Assembly: GCF_022511585.1 (NCBI RefSeq) | Contig: NZ_JAKWBN010000008.1 | Span: forward strand, 1-64,000 | Length of the DNA: 64,000 bases | Direction of reading: 5' to 3' | Source: Shimazuella soli | GTDB taxonomy: Bacteria > Bacillota > Bacilli > Thermoactinomycetales > Thermoactinomycetaceae | Shown: positions 51,966 through 60,935 of the stretch, piece after piece | How the letters are laid out: the number at the start of each line of letters is the position of its first letter | How positions within the stretch are numbered: position 1 is the stretch's first letter | Notes under the pieces: model-generated | The model's input: the letters and a program-made list of their open reading frames with translations, nothing else | Told to the model about the DNA's origin: nothing | Database searches by the model: none | Program-made: the position numbers and the translations under genes

Positions 51966-52799
51966 TCAGTTTCCTTGGATTCGAGAGATGAATCCATGAA
52001 CTACTTCACAAACGATCGGACAGGAATTGCTGAGAAGACTGTTGTGTCCTCCGGGTACTTCCACTACTTCTACCTGCCGAATTCTTTTTTTGGCGATCCG
52101 AGTTGTCTGTCTGCTGTCAACCAGCTCGTCTTTTTCGGACACGACGACCAAAACAGGCAGTTGAAGTGTGTTGTCCTTGAGGATGAGGTTGGTAAACCGA
52201 ATCGCTCGAATCAGTTCGATGATGGAGATCCAGGTGCGATTTACTTTCGATCTCCAATATTCTTCCAATGCGTATTCAGAGTGCGGGAAGCGGAATGTCG
52301 GAGAGAACCGACTGATTTGCTTAGCGAGTTGCCGGTCAAAGGTTGAAGCTCGAATAGCTTCCGATGGAAGATGCAAATACCATCGGAGCCTAAGCGGGGG
52401 ACTGATGGCGATCACACCCATAACCTCTAGCCCGTACTCTAGCTTTAGACGTTCTTTGAGTGTCGCTAGTTGAAAGGCGATGAGTCCACCCAAGGAGAAT
52501 CCCGCCAAGTAGATTTTCTTGATCCCCTGTGAACGGATTTCCAGCAGTTGGGTCCAGATCGCCCGCACCAATTCTGTACATGTGCTGTTATCGAAGTCAG
52601 GGTAACTCAGCACAGCTACGGAGTGCCCCTGTCTTTGCATCTTTGTGGCAAATGGTTGCCCGCAGCTGGATTCTTCATACCATCCATTGAATACACAGAT
52701 AGCTGTGTCATTGGTAACCTGAAGGACAGTCCCCGGAAGGAAAAAAGGTCCTTCAATTGCTTCTTTTAGATCGATGCCAAGTAGTTTGTTAAATGGCAT
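51966..52799 (-). CDS. Alpha/beta hydrolase in a GC-rich island
   Basis: This 277-residue hydrolase has nucleophile elbow GFSLGGLIAF, aspartate in VVSEKDELVDS and histidine in PGGHNSLL, so the triad is complete. The N-terminal ICVFNGWYEES gives the oxyanion region. The ATG at 52799 follows GAGAGGGC; the frame is open further upstream. There is no signal peptide. The gene is clearly more GC-rich than both neighbours and ends at a GC hairpin, as with the other islands in this window. Esterase, peptidase or acyl-hydrolase activity is possible. Confidence 0.8.
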   Translation of the reverse strand: MPFNKLLGIDLKEAIEGPFFLPGTVLQVTNDTAICVFNGWYEESSCGQPFATKMQRQGHSVAVLSYPDFDNSTCTELVRAIWTQLLEIRSQGIKKIYLAGFSLGGLIAFQLATLKERLKLEYGLEVMGVIAISPPLRLRWYLHLPSEAIRASTFDRQLAKQISRFSPTFRFPHSEYALEEYWRSKVNRTWISIIELIRAIRFTNLILKDNTLQLPVLVVVSEKDELVDSRQTTRIAKKRIRQVEVVEVPGGHNSLLSNSCPIVCEVVHGFISRIQGN

Positions 52800-53223
52800 G
52801 GTGCCCTCTCTGTGAACTCTTGGGAAACGGAGGGAAGTGAATTTTCTCACTTCATTTCTATCTTAACCATATCTTGCTGAGTAAACTTTCGTCAATACAT
52901 ATCCGTGTTTATTTTGAAAATTCTTTATCAAAATATGGAAATACTTATATAAATTCGAATTATTATTTATAATTTTGTATTTTTATATATAAAGTAAAGA
53001 TAAATAGAAAATAAGTGAATATCGTTTCATTCTATTGTCAAAGACCTTTGCTAATTGTTTATTATTTTTATGACACATGAAAGTAAAATAATATCTTTAT
53101 ATTATTACAAATATTATGTAGATACAAATTAAAAGATGTTATAATGTTCCATATATTCAATAGAAAGCGGTTCATCATAATAGAATCGCAAAAACATCTG
53201 CGATTTCAAAGGGGATAGATGCT
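52800..53223. other. Very AT-rich gene-free region upstream of the SDR gene
   Basis: No gene is seen. Long A/T runs dominate 52900-53160. A short inverted repeat, AATCGCA (53184-53190) with TGCGATT (53199-53205), lies 19 bases before the SDR start and could be an operator or mRNA hairpin. The SDR ribosome site AAAGGGG follows. Confidence 0.5.
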
Positions 53224-53964
53224 ATGGGACGCTTAGCAGGTAAAGTTGCAATTATTACAGGTTCGGCAAGTGGACAAGGAAAAGCAGAAGCTATTCTTTT
53301 TGCCAAAGAAGGTGCAAAAGTGATTCTTGCAGATATCCAAAAACAAAAAGTATACAAAGTAGCAGAAGACATTCAAAAAAATGGCGGAGAAGCAATTGCT
53401 TATTTTCATGATATTTCGATTGAAGAGCATTGGAGTAATTTGATAAGAGCAATTTGCAAGAAATATGGGAAAGTCGATATTCTAATAAATAATGCAAGTA
53501 CACCAGCGAGTCATGATGATTTAATTGAAGAATGGAGACGAGTATTAAATATAAATATGATTGGAACTTTTTTAGGAATGAAATATGTCGTTCCCGTTAT
53601 GAAAGAAATAGGCGGCGGTTCAATAATAAATATTTCTTCAGTGGCAGGTTTAATAGCTGGTGGAGTCAATCCATACACTGCTTCAAAAGGAGCGATTCGA
53701 GCGATTAGCAGGAGTGCTGCTGTCGAATATGCCAAGTATCAAATACGAGTGAATTCTGTTTATCCAGGAATGATACATACACCAATGACGGAAGATTTGC
53801 TTGCTAATGAAGGAATTCGAAAACATTTTGAATCCGTTACACCGCTTCCTTTTTTAGGTGAGTCAAATGATGTGGCTTATGGGGTCTTATATTTAGCTTC
53901 AGATGAATCGAGATTTACTACAGGTACCGAATTAGTTATCGATGGGGGCTGGACATCTCACTAG
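53224..53964 (+). CDS. Short-chain dehydrogenase/reductase (classical SDR)
   Basis: This 246-residue NAD(P)-dependent oxidoreductase has the cofactor motif TGSASGQGKAEA (a variant of TGxxxGxG), NNAS, catalytic serine in INISSVAG and the YxxxK pair in YTASKGAI. The C terminus, TGTELVIDGGWTS, is typical of the family. Aspartate at the end of beta-2 (ILADIQ) suggests NAD over NADP. The ATG at 53224 follows AAAGGGG. The substrate is unknown. It stands alone upstream of the S-box operon. Confidence 0.93.
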   Translation: MGRLAGKVAIITGSASGQGKAEAILFAKEGAKVILADIQKQKVYKVAEDIQKNGGEAIAYFHDISIEEHWSNLIRAICKKYGKVDILINNASTPASHDDLIEEWRRVLNINMIGTFLGMKYVVPVMKEIGGGSIINISSVAGLIAGGVNPYTASKGAIRAISRSAAVEYAKYQIRVNSVYPGMIHTPMTEDLLANEGIRKHFESVTPLPFLGESNDVAYGVLYLASDESRFTTGTELVIDGGWTSH

Positions 53965-54055
53965 ATTTTTCAGCTCACTATTTGCTTTTAATCTAACTAA
54001 TTTACAAGAAGAAAAATGAGTATTTATCCCTTATTGATTAATATTTTAAATTCTA

Positions 54056-54084
54056 TTGACATACTATGTATTTAAATATAAAAT
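54056..54084 (+). promoter_or_regulatory. Sigma-A-type promoter of the S-box operon
   Basis: Consensus TTGACA (54056-54061) and TAAAAT (54079-54084) are separated by 17 bases. The S-box aptamer begins about 20 bases downstream. Confidence 0.8.
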
Positions 54085-54105
54085 GACCTCAATTAAATAT
54101 TAACT

Positions 54106-54284
54106 TCTTATCCAGAGAGATGGAGGGACTGGCCCTTTGATATCTCAGCAACAGATCATGTATGATACTGTGCTAATTCCTGCAAGCAAGTTTGCTTGGA
54201 AGATAGGAAGAGTTATTTAAATGAGCGGATTTTCCTTAGTTTAAACGCCTCTTTCTATTGGTAAATAGTAAGAGGCGTTTTTTT
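54106..54284 (+). promoter_or_regulatory. SAM-I (S-box) riboswitch with terminator
   Basis: The aptamer opens with CTTATCCAGAGAGATGGAGG, continues GACTGGCCCTTTGATATCTC and AGCAACAG, then closes with GATAGGAAGAG. All are S-box consensus elements. The expression platform ends in a terminator: AACGCCTC (54243-54250) pairs with GAGGCGTT (54272-54279), followed by seven T. Binding of S-adenosylmethionine favours the terminator, so the metNIQ genes are expressed when SAM is low. Confidence 0.96.
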
Positions 54285-54342
54285 GTTTTTTCACGATTTA
54301 TCTACCTATAAAATTTAATATTTTTACCAGGAGGTATGGAAT

Positions 54343-55362
54343 TTGATTGAACTGAAGAATATCAGCAAAATCTACCCTGGATCGCCACCGGTAGAAGCAC
54401 TAAAAGAAGTGTCCCTTCATATAGAAAAAGGAGAAATCTATGGGGTAGTGGGGGTGAGTGGAGCGGGGAAAAGTTCGCTCATTCGATCAGTCAATCTGTT
54501 AGAGGAACCTACAACAGGTGAAGTAATGGTAGACGGTGTCCTATTATCTTCCCTATCGTCAGAAGAGTTAAGAAAGGCCCGTCGAAAAATTGGTATGATC
54601 TTTCAGCAATTTAACCTGCTAGAATCCAAAACAGTTTTTCATAATGTCGCACTGCCACTTTATCTAGTTGGAAAAAAGCGTAAAGAAGTAGAAGAAAAAG
54701 TAATGCAACTTCTTACCTTTGTTGGTTTAGCAGATCGGGCTGAGCATTACCCTGGACAGTTGTCAGGTGGACAGAAACAACGGGTGGGAATTGCCAGGGC
54801 TTTGGCTACTGATCCACATATCTTATTGTGTGATGAGGCTACCTCTGCCTTAGATCCTGATACAACGAAATCCGTACTCGATTTGCTTCGAAAAGTGAAT
54901 AAAGACTATGGCATCACCATTTTGTTGATTACACATGAGATGGATGTGGTGAGAAATCTCTGTGATCGAGTAGCAGTAATTGATCAAGGGCGAATTGTGG
55001 AACAAGGAACGGTTTACGAAGTGTTTACCAATCCAAAATCTGAAACAGCACAGCGATTTGTTCGCACCATTTTTGGACAGGAATTGCCAGAAAGTGTCCA
55101 TCAATCTCTGGAAAAACAGGATCAAATCTTACGAATTGTATTTACTGGTGAAAACGCAAAGCGGCCACTAATTGCAGAAGTGATTCGGAAATTTCAAACC
55201 GATATCAATATTTTGCAAGGTAGTATTACAGAATTACAAGGAAAACCTTTTGGAGACTTATTAATCAGTATTCAAGGTGATAGGAAGGTAACAGAAAACA
55301 TTATTCAATATTTACAAGAACATCAAGTACTAGTAAAAGAGGTGGCATCCATTGGCGTTTGA
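54343..55362 (+). CDS. metN: Methionine ABC transporter ATP-binding protein
   Basis: This 339-residue ATPase has Walker A GVSGAGKSSL, signature LSGGQKQRVGIARAL, Walker B ILLCDEATSALD and a C-terminal NIL/ACT-type domain (about 265-339) that binds methionine and gives feedback inhibition. The TTG at 54343 follows AGGAGGT. Overlap with metI and the S-box upstream confirm the methionine-uptake role. Confidence 0.96.
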   Translation: MIELKNISKIYPGSPPVEALKEVSLHIEKGEIYGVVGVSGAGKSSLIRSVNLLEEPTTGEVMVDGVLLSSLSSEELRKARRKIGMIFQQFNLLESKTVFHNVALPLYLVGKKRKEVEEKVMQLLTFVGLADRAEHYPGQLSGGQKQRVGIARALATDPHILLCDEATSALDPDTTKSVLDLLRKVNKDYGITILLITHEMDVVRNLCDRVAVIDQGRIVEQGTVYEVFTNPKSETAQRFVRTIFGQELPESVHQSLEKQDQILRIVFTGENAKRPLIAEVIRKFQTDINILQGSITELQGKPFGDLLISIQGDRKVTENIIQYLQEHQVLVKEVASIGV

Positions 55363-56014
55363 TTGGACGGTTTTTTGGCCGCAATTAGTAGACGGAACGA
55401 TTGCAACATTCATCATGGTTCTCGTGTCGCTTGTTTTTTCCATATTGATTGGTTTTCCTTTGGGTGTGGTGCTGGTTGTAACCCGGCCAGGACATATATT
55501 AGAAAATAGAACGCTTTTCACGATATTAAATGCAATCATCAATATTTTTCGATCCGTTCCTTTTATTATTTTATTGGTTGCGATCATTCCCTTTACACGG
55601 TTGGTAACAGGCTCATCAATCGGTACAGTAGCAGCTATTGTACCATTAATTTTTTATGCAGCGCCTTACTTTGGTCGTTTGGTAGAAAATTCTTTATTGG
55701 AAGTAGATTCTGGAGTGATAGAAGCAGCAAAGGTGATGGGAGCTACACCTTGGCAAATCATTTGGAGATTTTTATTACCAGAAGCATTGAGTTCCCTAAT
55801 TTTAGCTGCAACGATTGCAACTATTGGTTTAATTGGTGCTAGTGCGATGGCTGGAGCAGTTGGAGGAGGTGGATTAGGTGATTTAGCCATTACATACGGC
55901 TACAACCAGTTTGAGGTGCGAGTAGTTGTAATCACAGTACTTTTGTTAATCATTTTGGTACAACTTGTGCAATCATTAGGAAATTATTTCGCCCAAACGG
56001 TCAGGAGGAAGTAA
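55352..56014 (+). CDS. metI: Methionine ABC transporter permease
   Basis: This 220-residue permease has five membrane segments and the ABC inner-membrane EAA loop (VMGATPWQIIWRFLLPEAL). It starts at TTG 55352 within the end of metN, an 11-base overlap, behind AAAGAGGTGG. It is followed after 4 bases by metQ, as in standard metNIQ operons. Confidence 0.95.
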   Translation: MAFDWTVFWPQLVDGTIATFIMVLVSLVFSILIGFPLGVVLVVTRPGHILENRTLFTILNAIINIFRSVPFIILLVAIIPFTRLVTGSSIGTVAAIVPLIFYAAPYFGRLVENSLLEVDSGVIEAAKVMGATPWQIIWRFLLPEALSSLILAATIATIGLIGASAMAGAVGGGGLGDLAITYGYNQFEVRVVVITVLLLIILVQLVQSLGNYFAQTVRRK

Positions 56015-56018
56015 AGAT

Positions 56019-56840
56019 ATGCGTAGATTATCAGCCATTTTTCTTTCTATATTGCTTATTTTTGGAGTATTAACAGCTTGTTCCGGTAAAAATGAACAGA
56101 CAATAAAAGTAGGTATCAGCAGTTCCGATACAAAAGTTTGGGAGTTTATAAAACAACAAGCGAAAAAAGAAGGTTTGAATATTCAAATTGTCACATTTAA
56201 TGATTACGTACAGCCTAATTTAGCATTGTCAGATGGTAGTCTCGATGCAAATGCTTTTCAAACCGTTTCCTATTTTAATGAGTTTAAAAAACAAAGAAAG
56301 CTTGATTTAACAGCAATTGGCTCAACGGTATTAGCCCCAATGGGCATATACTCCAAAAAATATAAAAATATTAATCAAATCCCAGATGGTGCAACAATTA
56401 CGATTCCAAATGAGGCTAGTAATGGTGGACGAGCTTTGTTGCTGATGGAAAAAGCAGGTTTGCTCAAGTTGAAAGCAGGTTTTAATGGAAAAGGTTTGAC
56501 GGAAGCAATTGCTTCTAATCCCAAGCATTTAAAAATTGTTACGGTTGCAGCACCGCAGACCCCTCGTTCGATGGATGATGCAGCTGCTGCAGTTATTAAC
56601 AATGGGATTGCTGTAAGTGCAGGTCTTAGCCCAGTAAAAGATCCTATATTTAAAGAAGATAAAACTGCAAAGCCATATATCAATATTATCGCTACACAAA
56701 CGAAGAACAAAGATAATGCTAATCTAAAAAAACTAGTAAAAATCTATCAATCTCCTGAGGTAAGTGAATATATTAAAAAGGTTTATAACGGAGGAGTAAT
56801 TCCAACGGTTGTTCCAATCTCTGAAATTGAAAATTTATAA
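56019..56840 (+). CDS. metQ: Methionine-binding lipoprotein
   Basis: This 273-residue NlpA-family substrate-binding protein has a lipoprotein signal with lipobox LTAC. The binding domain shows KVGISSSDTKVW, LDANAFQTVSYF and IPNEASNGGRALLL. It delivers L- or D-methionine, or related sulfur compounds, to MetNI at the outer face of the membrane. AGGAGG precedes the ATG. Confidence 0.95.
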   Translation: MRRLSAIFLSILLIFGVLTACSGKNEQTIKVGISSSDTKVWEFIKQQAKKEGLNIQIVTFNDYVQPNLALSDGSLDANAFQTVSYFNEFKKQRKLDLTAIGSTVLAPMGIYSKKYKNINQIPDGATITIPNEASNGGRALLLMEKAGLLKLKAGFNGKGLTEAIASNPKHLKIVTVAAPQTPRSMDDAAAAVINNGIAVSAGLSPVKDPIFKEDKTAKPYINIIATQTKNKDNANLKKLVKIYQSPEVSEYIKKVYNGGVIPTVVPISEIENL

Positions 56841-56851
56841 AAAGGAGCAGG

Positions 56852-58054
56852 ATGAACTTGGCACAAACCAAAATAGTAACCATTCGGGAGCAAATAGCTC
56901 AGTTTATCGATGGAACACGTGATAAGTGGATTCAAGTAAGTCATGATATACATGAACGTCCCGAAATAGGGAATGAAGAGTATTTTGCAAGCGGTTTGCA
57001 CACCAAATTGCTAAAAGAACATGGATTTGATGTAGAGGTTGATATCGCAGGTCATCCAACTGGGTTCATTGCAAGAAAGAAAAGCCAAAAACCTGGTCCT
57101 GTAATTGGTTTTTTAGCAGAGTATGATGCACTCCCAGGGTTAGGACATGCTTGTGGACATAATATTATTGGCACAGCAAGTGTATCCGCAGGGATTGCAC
57201 TGAGCAAAGTTTTGGATGAAATCGGCGGAGAAGTAGTAGTATTCGGTACCCCGGCAGAAGAAGGAGGGCCAAATGGGAGCGCAAAAGCTAGTTTTGTAAA
57301 AGATAATCGCTTTGCTGATGTTGATGCTTGTGCCATGATTCATCCCAATTCGGAAACTGCTCGAACATCCCCATCTTTGGCATTAGATCCCTTGATTTTT
57401 TCTTTCTTTGGTAAACCTGCACATGCAGCAGTCGCCCCAGAGAAAGGGATCAATGCACTAGATGCAGTTATTCAACTCTACAATGGTATAAATGCACTGA
57501 GGCAGCATGTTCCAGATGACGTTCGGATTCATGGAGTGATTACACATGGTGGAGATGCTCCAAATATTGTTCCCGAATACGCCGAAGCTAGATTTTTTAT
57601 TCGAGCTGCAAAACGGACAACCCTCAACGATGTGACAACAAAAGTAAAGGCAATAGCAGAAGGTGCAGCATTAGCTACTGGTGCTCGGGTAGAAATCAAA
57701 CCACTGCAAAATGAAATTGATGATTTACTTCTCAATCCTACATTTGATGAAGTATTAATAAATGAGCTGCAAAATTTAGGGGAAAAGATAGTAACACAAA
57801 CAAAAGGTTTAGGTTCGACTGATGCTGGAAACGTTAGTCAAATTGTTCCTACTGTACATGCATATATCAAAATCGGACCATCTGATTTAGTTGGTCATAC
57901 CGATGAATTTCGAGAAGCAGCTAAATCTCCGCAAGGTGATGAAGCATTGATTTGTTCGAGTAAAGCATTAGCACTAACTGGAGTTCGTTTAATTACAGAA
58001 CCATCCTTACTTTCATCAATCCAAGAAGACTTTCGGAATCAAGTTTCAAACTAG
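56852..58054 (+). CDS. M20-family amidohydrolase of the met operon
   Basis: This 400-residue zinc amidohydrolase is related to AbgB, HipO and YxeP. Metal ligands lie in EYDALPGLGHACGHN, AEEGGPNGSAK, MIHPNSE and the C-terminal VGHTDEF. It lies 11 bases after metQ with AAAAGGAG and is within the SAM-controlled operon. It probably deacylates an imported N-acyl sulfur amino acid, such as an acyl-methionine or S-methylcysteine derivative. This is inferred from family and context. Confidence 0.9.
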   Translation: MNLAQTKIVTIREQIAQFIDGTRDKWIQVSHDIHERPEIGNEEYFASGLHTKLLKEHGFDVEVDIAGHPTGFIARKKSQKPGPVIGFLAEYDALPGLGHACGHNIIGTASVSAGIALSKVLDEIGGEVVVFGTPAEEGGPNGSAKASFVKDNRFADVDACAMIHPNSETARTSPSLALDPLIFSFFGKPAHAAVAPEKGINALDAVIQLYNGINALRQHVPDDVRIHGVITHGGDAPNIVPEYAEARFFIRAAKRTTLNDVTTKVKAIAEGAALATGARVEIKPLQNEIDDLLLNPTFDEVLINELQNLGEKIVTQTKGLGSTDAGNVSQIVPTVHAYIKIGPSDLVGHTDEFREAAKSPQGDEALICSSKALALTGVRLITEPSLLSSIQEDFRNQVSN

Positions 58055-58080
58055 TAAAAAATGTAATAGGTATTCGAGAA

Positions 58081-58118
58081 AGAAAAGGTAGGCAACATGC
58101 CAAAACCTTTTCTTTTTT
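58081..58118 (+). terminator. Intrinsic terminator of the met operon
   Basis: AGAAAAGGT (58081-58089) pairs with ACCTTTTCT (58105-58113), followed by T. Confidence 0.85.
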
Positions 58119-58176
58119 GTATACCTTTTTTGCAATATAATGAAGGAAAGTTATTTTAGGAGAGGGGCGGATTATT

Positions 58177-58635
58177 TTGCGTCGACCTATTATTCCAGGT
58201 TTAAAAGAAAGAGATCAGGAAACCAATTTGGTCACTCGCCCGATTACTTCAAAGTTGGAATTGGCAGAACGATTAAGGAGAAAGAGAACAAAAGAATATT
58301 TGGAATTATTAGCTGACTTAGATATGCACAGTGAAGTATCAATGAATGTAGATTCAGTTATTATTTCCATTGAGAAACATTTTATGGATGTGCCTAAAAA
58401 AGAACAATTGATTGGGATATTAGCAAAGTGTTATTTAGATGATTGTTATGATGTGCATTTGATCGATCGAGATAAAACAATACTTCAACATATAAAAAAA
58501 TCGGATTCCTTGCCAAAAGAATTTGCTAAAGCACGAAGACTGGCACTTCATCCGAGTTACGCTTGCATCGAAGTGTATCCGGATTGTTTACGAGCAATTG
58601 CTATAAATGGTGAGGTATCTGTAGTGAAGGAGTGA
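58177..58635 (+). CDS. Unknown protein, first gene of the five-gene AAA operon
   Basis: This 152-residue soluble protein has a basic N terminus (MRRPIIPGLKERDQE), a helical middle, and a C-terminal alpha/beta part with HPSYACIEVYPDC. There is no signal peptide or membrane segment. The TTG start lies behind a strong AGGAGAGGGG. A TATAAT box at 58136-58141 could be the operon promoter, though a -35 is not clear. The gene is 4 bases from the next. I recognise no family. Confidence 0.65.
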   Translation: MRRPIIPGLKERDQETNLVTRPITSKLELAERLRRKRTKEYLELLADLDMHSEVSMNVDSVIISIEKHFMDVPKKEQLIGILAKCYLDDCYDVHLIDRDKTILQHIKKSDSLPKEFAKARRLALHPSYACIEVYPDCLRAIAINGEVSVVKE

Positions 58636-58639
58636 AACT

Positions 58640-60217
58640 ATGCCTGATTTCGATTTGCAATTAGCCGAGATTCGATTGGTTCGATTGAAACAAGAACTAG
58701 AACAAAAATACGGTCACTATGATCAGCTTCGACGCACTGCTACGGGTATTTTACAAGCAGTTGATTTATCTTTAGTCAGATCGAATATTATCAAAAGTGT
58801 GACAGAAGAGATGATGGTTGTCACCCCAAAATACTGGCTAGCACCTGCATTGGTAGCGTTAACAGGATGGGTTAGCGATCAAAGAGAGCTAGCTCAAAGG
58901 GCTTTAGAAGAAGCAATGCGTCGCAACCCTAAAAAGACCAGTTTATTTTTTGCATTAGTCAGTAGACGATACAATCGACAAGAAGCATGTCGACAGTGGT
59001 TTGCACATTATTTCCAGGAAGTAAACCCTATGAAAATGGACCGGGATATGGTGATGGTGATTGATGGAATAACCAATGGCGTTCTGCCTTTATCGATCTG
59101 TAATTCCTTTATGAATCAAAGTGAGCAATGGATTGAAGAATTCACCTCTAAAGTAGACTTATTGACAGAAGAGAGAGACAAATGGCGTGATGCTCTATTC
59201 CAACGTGTAAACTACCCTTCGATGGAAGAAAACTACCCTTATTTGGTAGAAAACAGCGCTAATTGGAAAGAGGTTGAATACTCAGCTCAGATCGTTCAAT
59301 ATCATGAAGAGATTGGTAATTATATGAAACAAGCACTGAATCGAGATCTCTCGCCTTCTTCACGAGTAGAAGAAGCAGTGGATGATTTACTAGAAAAACT
59401 GGTATTTCAATATGAGGAAGATGAGCTTCCGCTCCGGCGAGAAGAAAGATCTATGCAGATCATTATTGAAGCGGGTGGAGAAGATGATGAGATTGAACAA
59501 AAGATAAAAGCTGAATCAGAATTATTTGCTCCAACGCAAAATTACTTAGAGTTATTACGGAATATGGCTATGTACCCAGAGACACTTAATGTTTCGGCTG
59601 CATCTCAGCGATATGCTTTAGCTGTGTTAAAAGATGTAGTAGTAGAAACGCATAATGATCTGGCCTTATCCATTCGAAATCAAGTACCTATAGATATTCA
59701 GCTGATTAGTCCGAAAAAGATAAGAGAATTACACTTGATGGATGATTGGACATTTTTTACCCAAGACGGCAACAATGAAAAATTATGCGAAGAATCGATT
59801 CGAGAAGCGTTAAAAAAGTCCAATAAAAGGAAAATCAAAGAGATGTGGAAAGCGCGCTTTTCCAAAAGTTATTTAAAACATAAAAAGGCAAAACTCATTT
59901 TGGCAGCAGTGTTATCATTCGGAGTATTTTCCTATCTTTCTTTCCTGTATTCACCTATTATTGGTGTGCTTCCGCTTTTAGCTGGAGCTTATTTCTATAA
60001 GTGGCGAAAAGAAAAACCATTTCGTGACCAATTAAAAGAGATAGAGCAATATGTACAAACGCAGATGCAAGCAACATTAGCAGATGTGGTAGACTATCGA
60101 TCTGCATTTGAAGAAGCAGATCAGAAAGCAGAACGATTGCCCGAGCTATTAAAAACATTACATGTAAAAGAAGCGTTGCAACGGAACTATGATAAAACAC
60201 GCGTTATTATGAGATAA
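58640..60217 (+). CDS. Unknown membrane-anchored protein, second gene of the AAA operon
   Basis: This 525-residue, mainly helical protein has two hydrophobic segments near residues 415-452 (LILAAVLSFGVFSYLSFLY and IIGVLPLLAGAYF), followed by a cytosol-like tail that may be coiled coil. The N-terminal 400 residues are charged and likely cytosolic. The region around 90-130 (ALEEAMRRNPKKTSLFFALV) could be helical-repeat. It starts 4 bases after the previous gene with AAGGAG overlapping. No family is recognised. It is the likely membrane anchor of whatever the operon builds. Confidence 0.65.
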   Translation: MPDFDLQLAEIRLVRLKQELEQKYGHYDQLRRTATGILQAVDLSLVRSNIIKSVTEEMMVVTPKYWLAPALVALTGWVSDQRELAQRALEEAMRRNPKKTSLFFALVSRRYNRQEACRQWFAHYFQEVNPMKMDRDMVMVIDGITNGVLPLSICNSFMNQSEQWIEEFTSKVDLLTEERDKWRDALFQRVNYPSMEENYPYLVENSANWKEVEYSAQIVQYHEEIGNYMKQALNRDLSPSSRVEEAVDDLLEKLVFQYEEDELPLRREERSMQIIIEAGGEDDEIEQKIKAESELFAPTQNYLELLRNMAMYPETLNVSAASQRYALAVLKDVVVETHNDLALSIRNQVPIDIQLISPKKIRELHLMDDWTFFTQDGNNEKLCEESIREALKKSNKRKIKEMWKARFSKSYLKHKKAKLILAAVLSFGVFSYLSFLYSPIIGVLPLLAGAYFYKWRKEKPFRDQLKEIEQYVQTQMQATLADVVDYRSAFEEADQKAERLPELLKTLHVKEALQRNYDKTRVIMR

Positions 60218-60231
60218 GGAGGAGTAAGAAG

Positions 60232-60420
60232 ATGGATGATAATCCGTTTAAAGATGAAGAGCCCATGAGTGTATTTAAAGATACTCCAGCTAAAGAAGTA
60301 GCACAACAGAATAGTGCTATAAAACAAGATAATCATCAAGAAAGTGGAGAGTATAACCAATTTCCAAAATGGGATTTACTTCCTCCATCTAAATTGATAA
60401 AAAGAGGGAAAAGGCAATGA
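60232..60420 (+). CDS. Small acidic/disordered protein, third gene of the AAA operon
   Basis: This 62-residue hydrophilic peptide begins MDDNPFKDEEPMSVF and ends in a basic tail, SKLIKRGKRQ. It is probably disordered. Ribosome site AAGGAGGAG is excellent. Its stop overlaps the next start in ATGA. Function is unknown; a linker or adaptor peptide is possible. Confidence 0.6.
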   Translation: MDDNPFKDEEPMSVFKDTPAKEVAQQNSAIKQDNHQESGEYNQFPKWDLLPPSKLIKRGKRQ

Positions 60421-60935
60421 GTGGATTCAAAACCCCAACTACGTATTCTGATTGGATCACCAGTTTCCAAATTTTCCGTGATGCCCACCATGATGAAGAA
60501 TTGTTAGAAACGATAGCAACTGGGAAAGTTCCTTGGACGAAAGGGGTTGCAGAGCGTTTTACCCAAAAGATGGGAGAAGCAGTTTCCGACCGTCTGCAAA
60601 AAGCAGTAAATCAGTTTACAAAAGAATTAGGTCGTGTACATGGAAATGAAAATGCAATGGTACAAGCTATTCTCGCTTTTCGGCGTCAAATTAATTATCT
60701 CATACGCTTTGTATCTGTTACTGTATTTCCAGAAGAACTCAGAAACAAAATGAATGAGGAATTGAAAAAGAACGTAAAAGAGATTCAGTCTTATCTTTTG
60801 GATGAGGCTAAGAAAGAACCTAGTGGGAGGCTGCTTCGGATTATTCAACAAACTCCAATTTGGGTGAATCAACCACAAGATAATCCATCCCCTATTCCAA
60901 TGGGAAAAACGAAGAGGAGAATCATATTCGAATGA
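60417..60935 (+). CDS. Unknown helical protein, fourth gene of the AAA operon
   Basis: This 172-residue soluble, mostly alpha-helical protein includes MSGFKTPTTYSDWITSFQIF and LQKAVNQFTKELGRVHGNEN. Both ends overlap neighbours by four bases (ATGA), so translation is coupled with genes three and five. There is no membrane segment and no recognised domain. Confidence 0.65.
   Translation: MSGFKTPTTYSDWITSFQIFRDAHHDEELLETIATGKVPWTKGVAERFTQKMGEAVSDRLQKAVNQFTKELGRVHGNENAMVQAILAFRRQINYLIRFVSVTVFPEELRNKMNEELKKNVKEIQSYLLDEAKKEPSGRLLRIIQQTPIWVNQPQDNPSPIPMGKTKRRIIFE

Noticed and set aside
52860-53160. AT-rich region as a replication origin or centromere-like site
   Set aside because: No iterons, DnaA boxes or partition genes were seen. 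AT richness alone is not enough.
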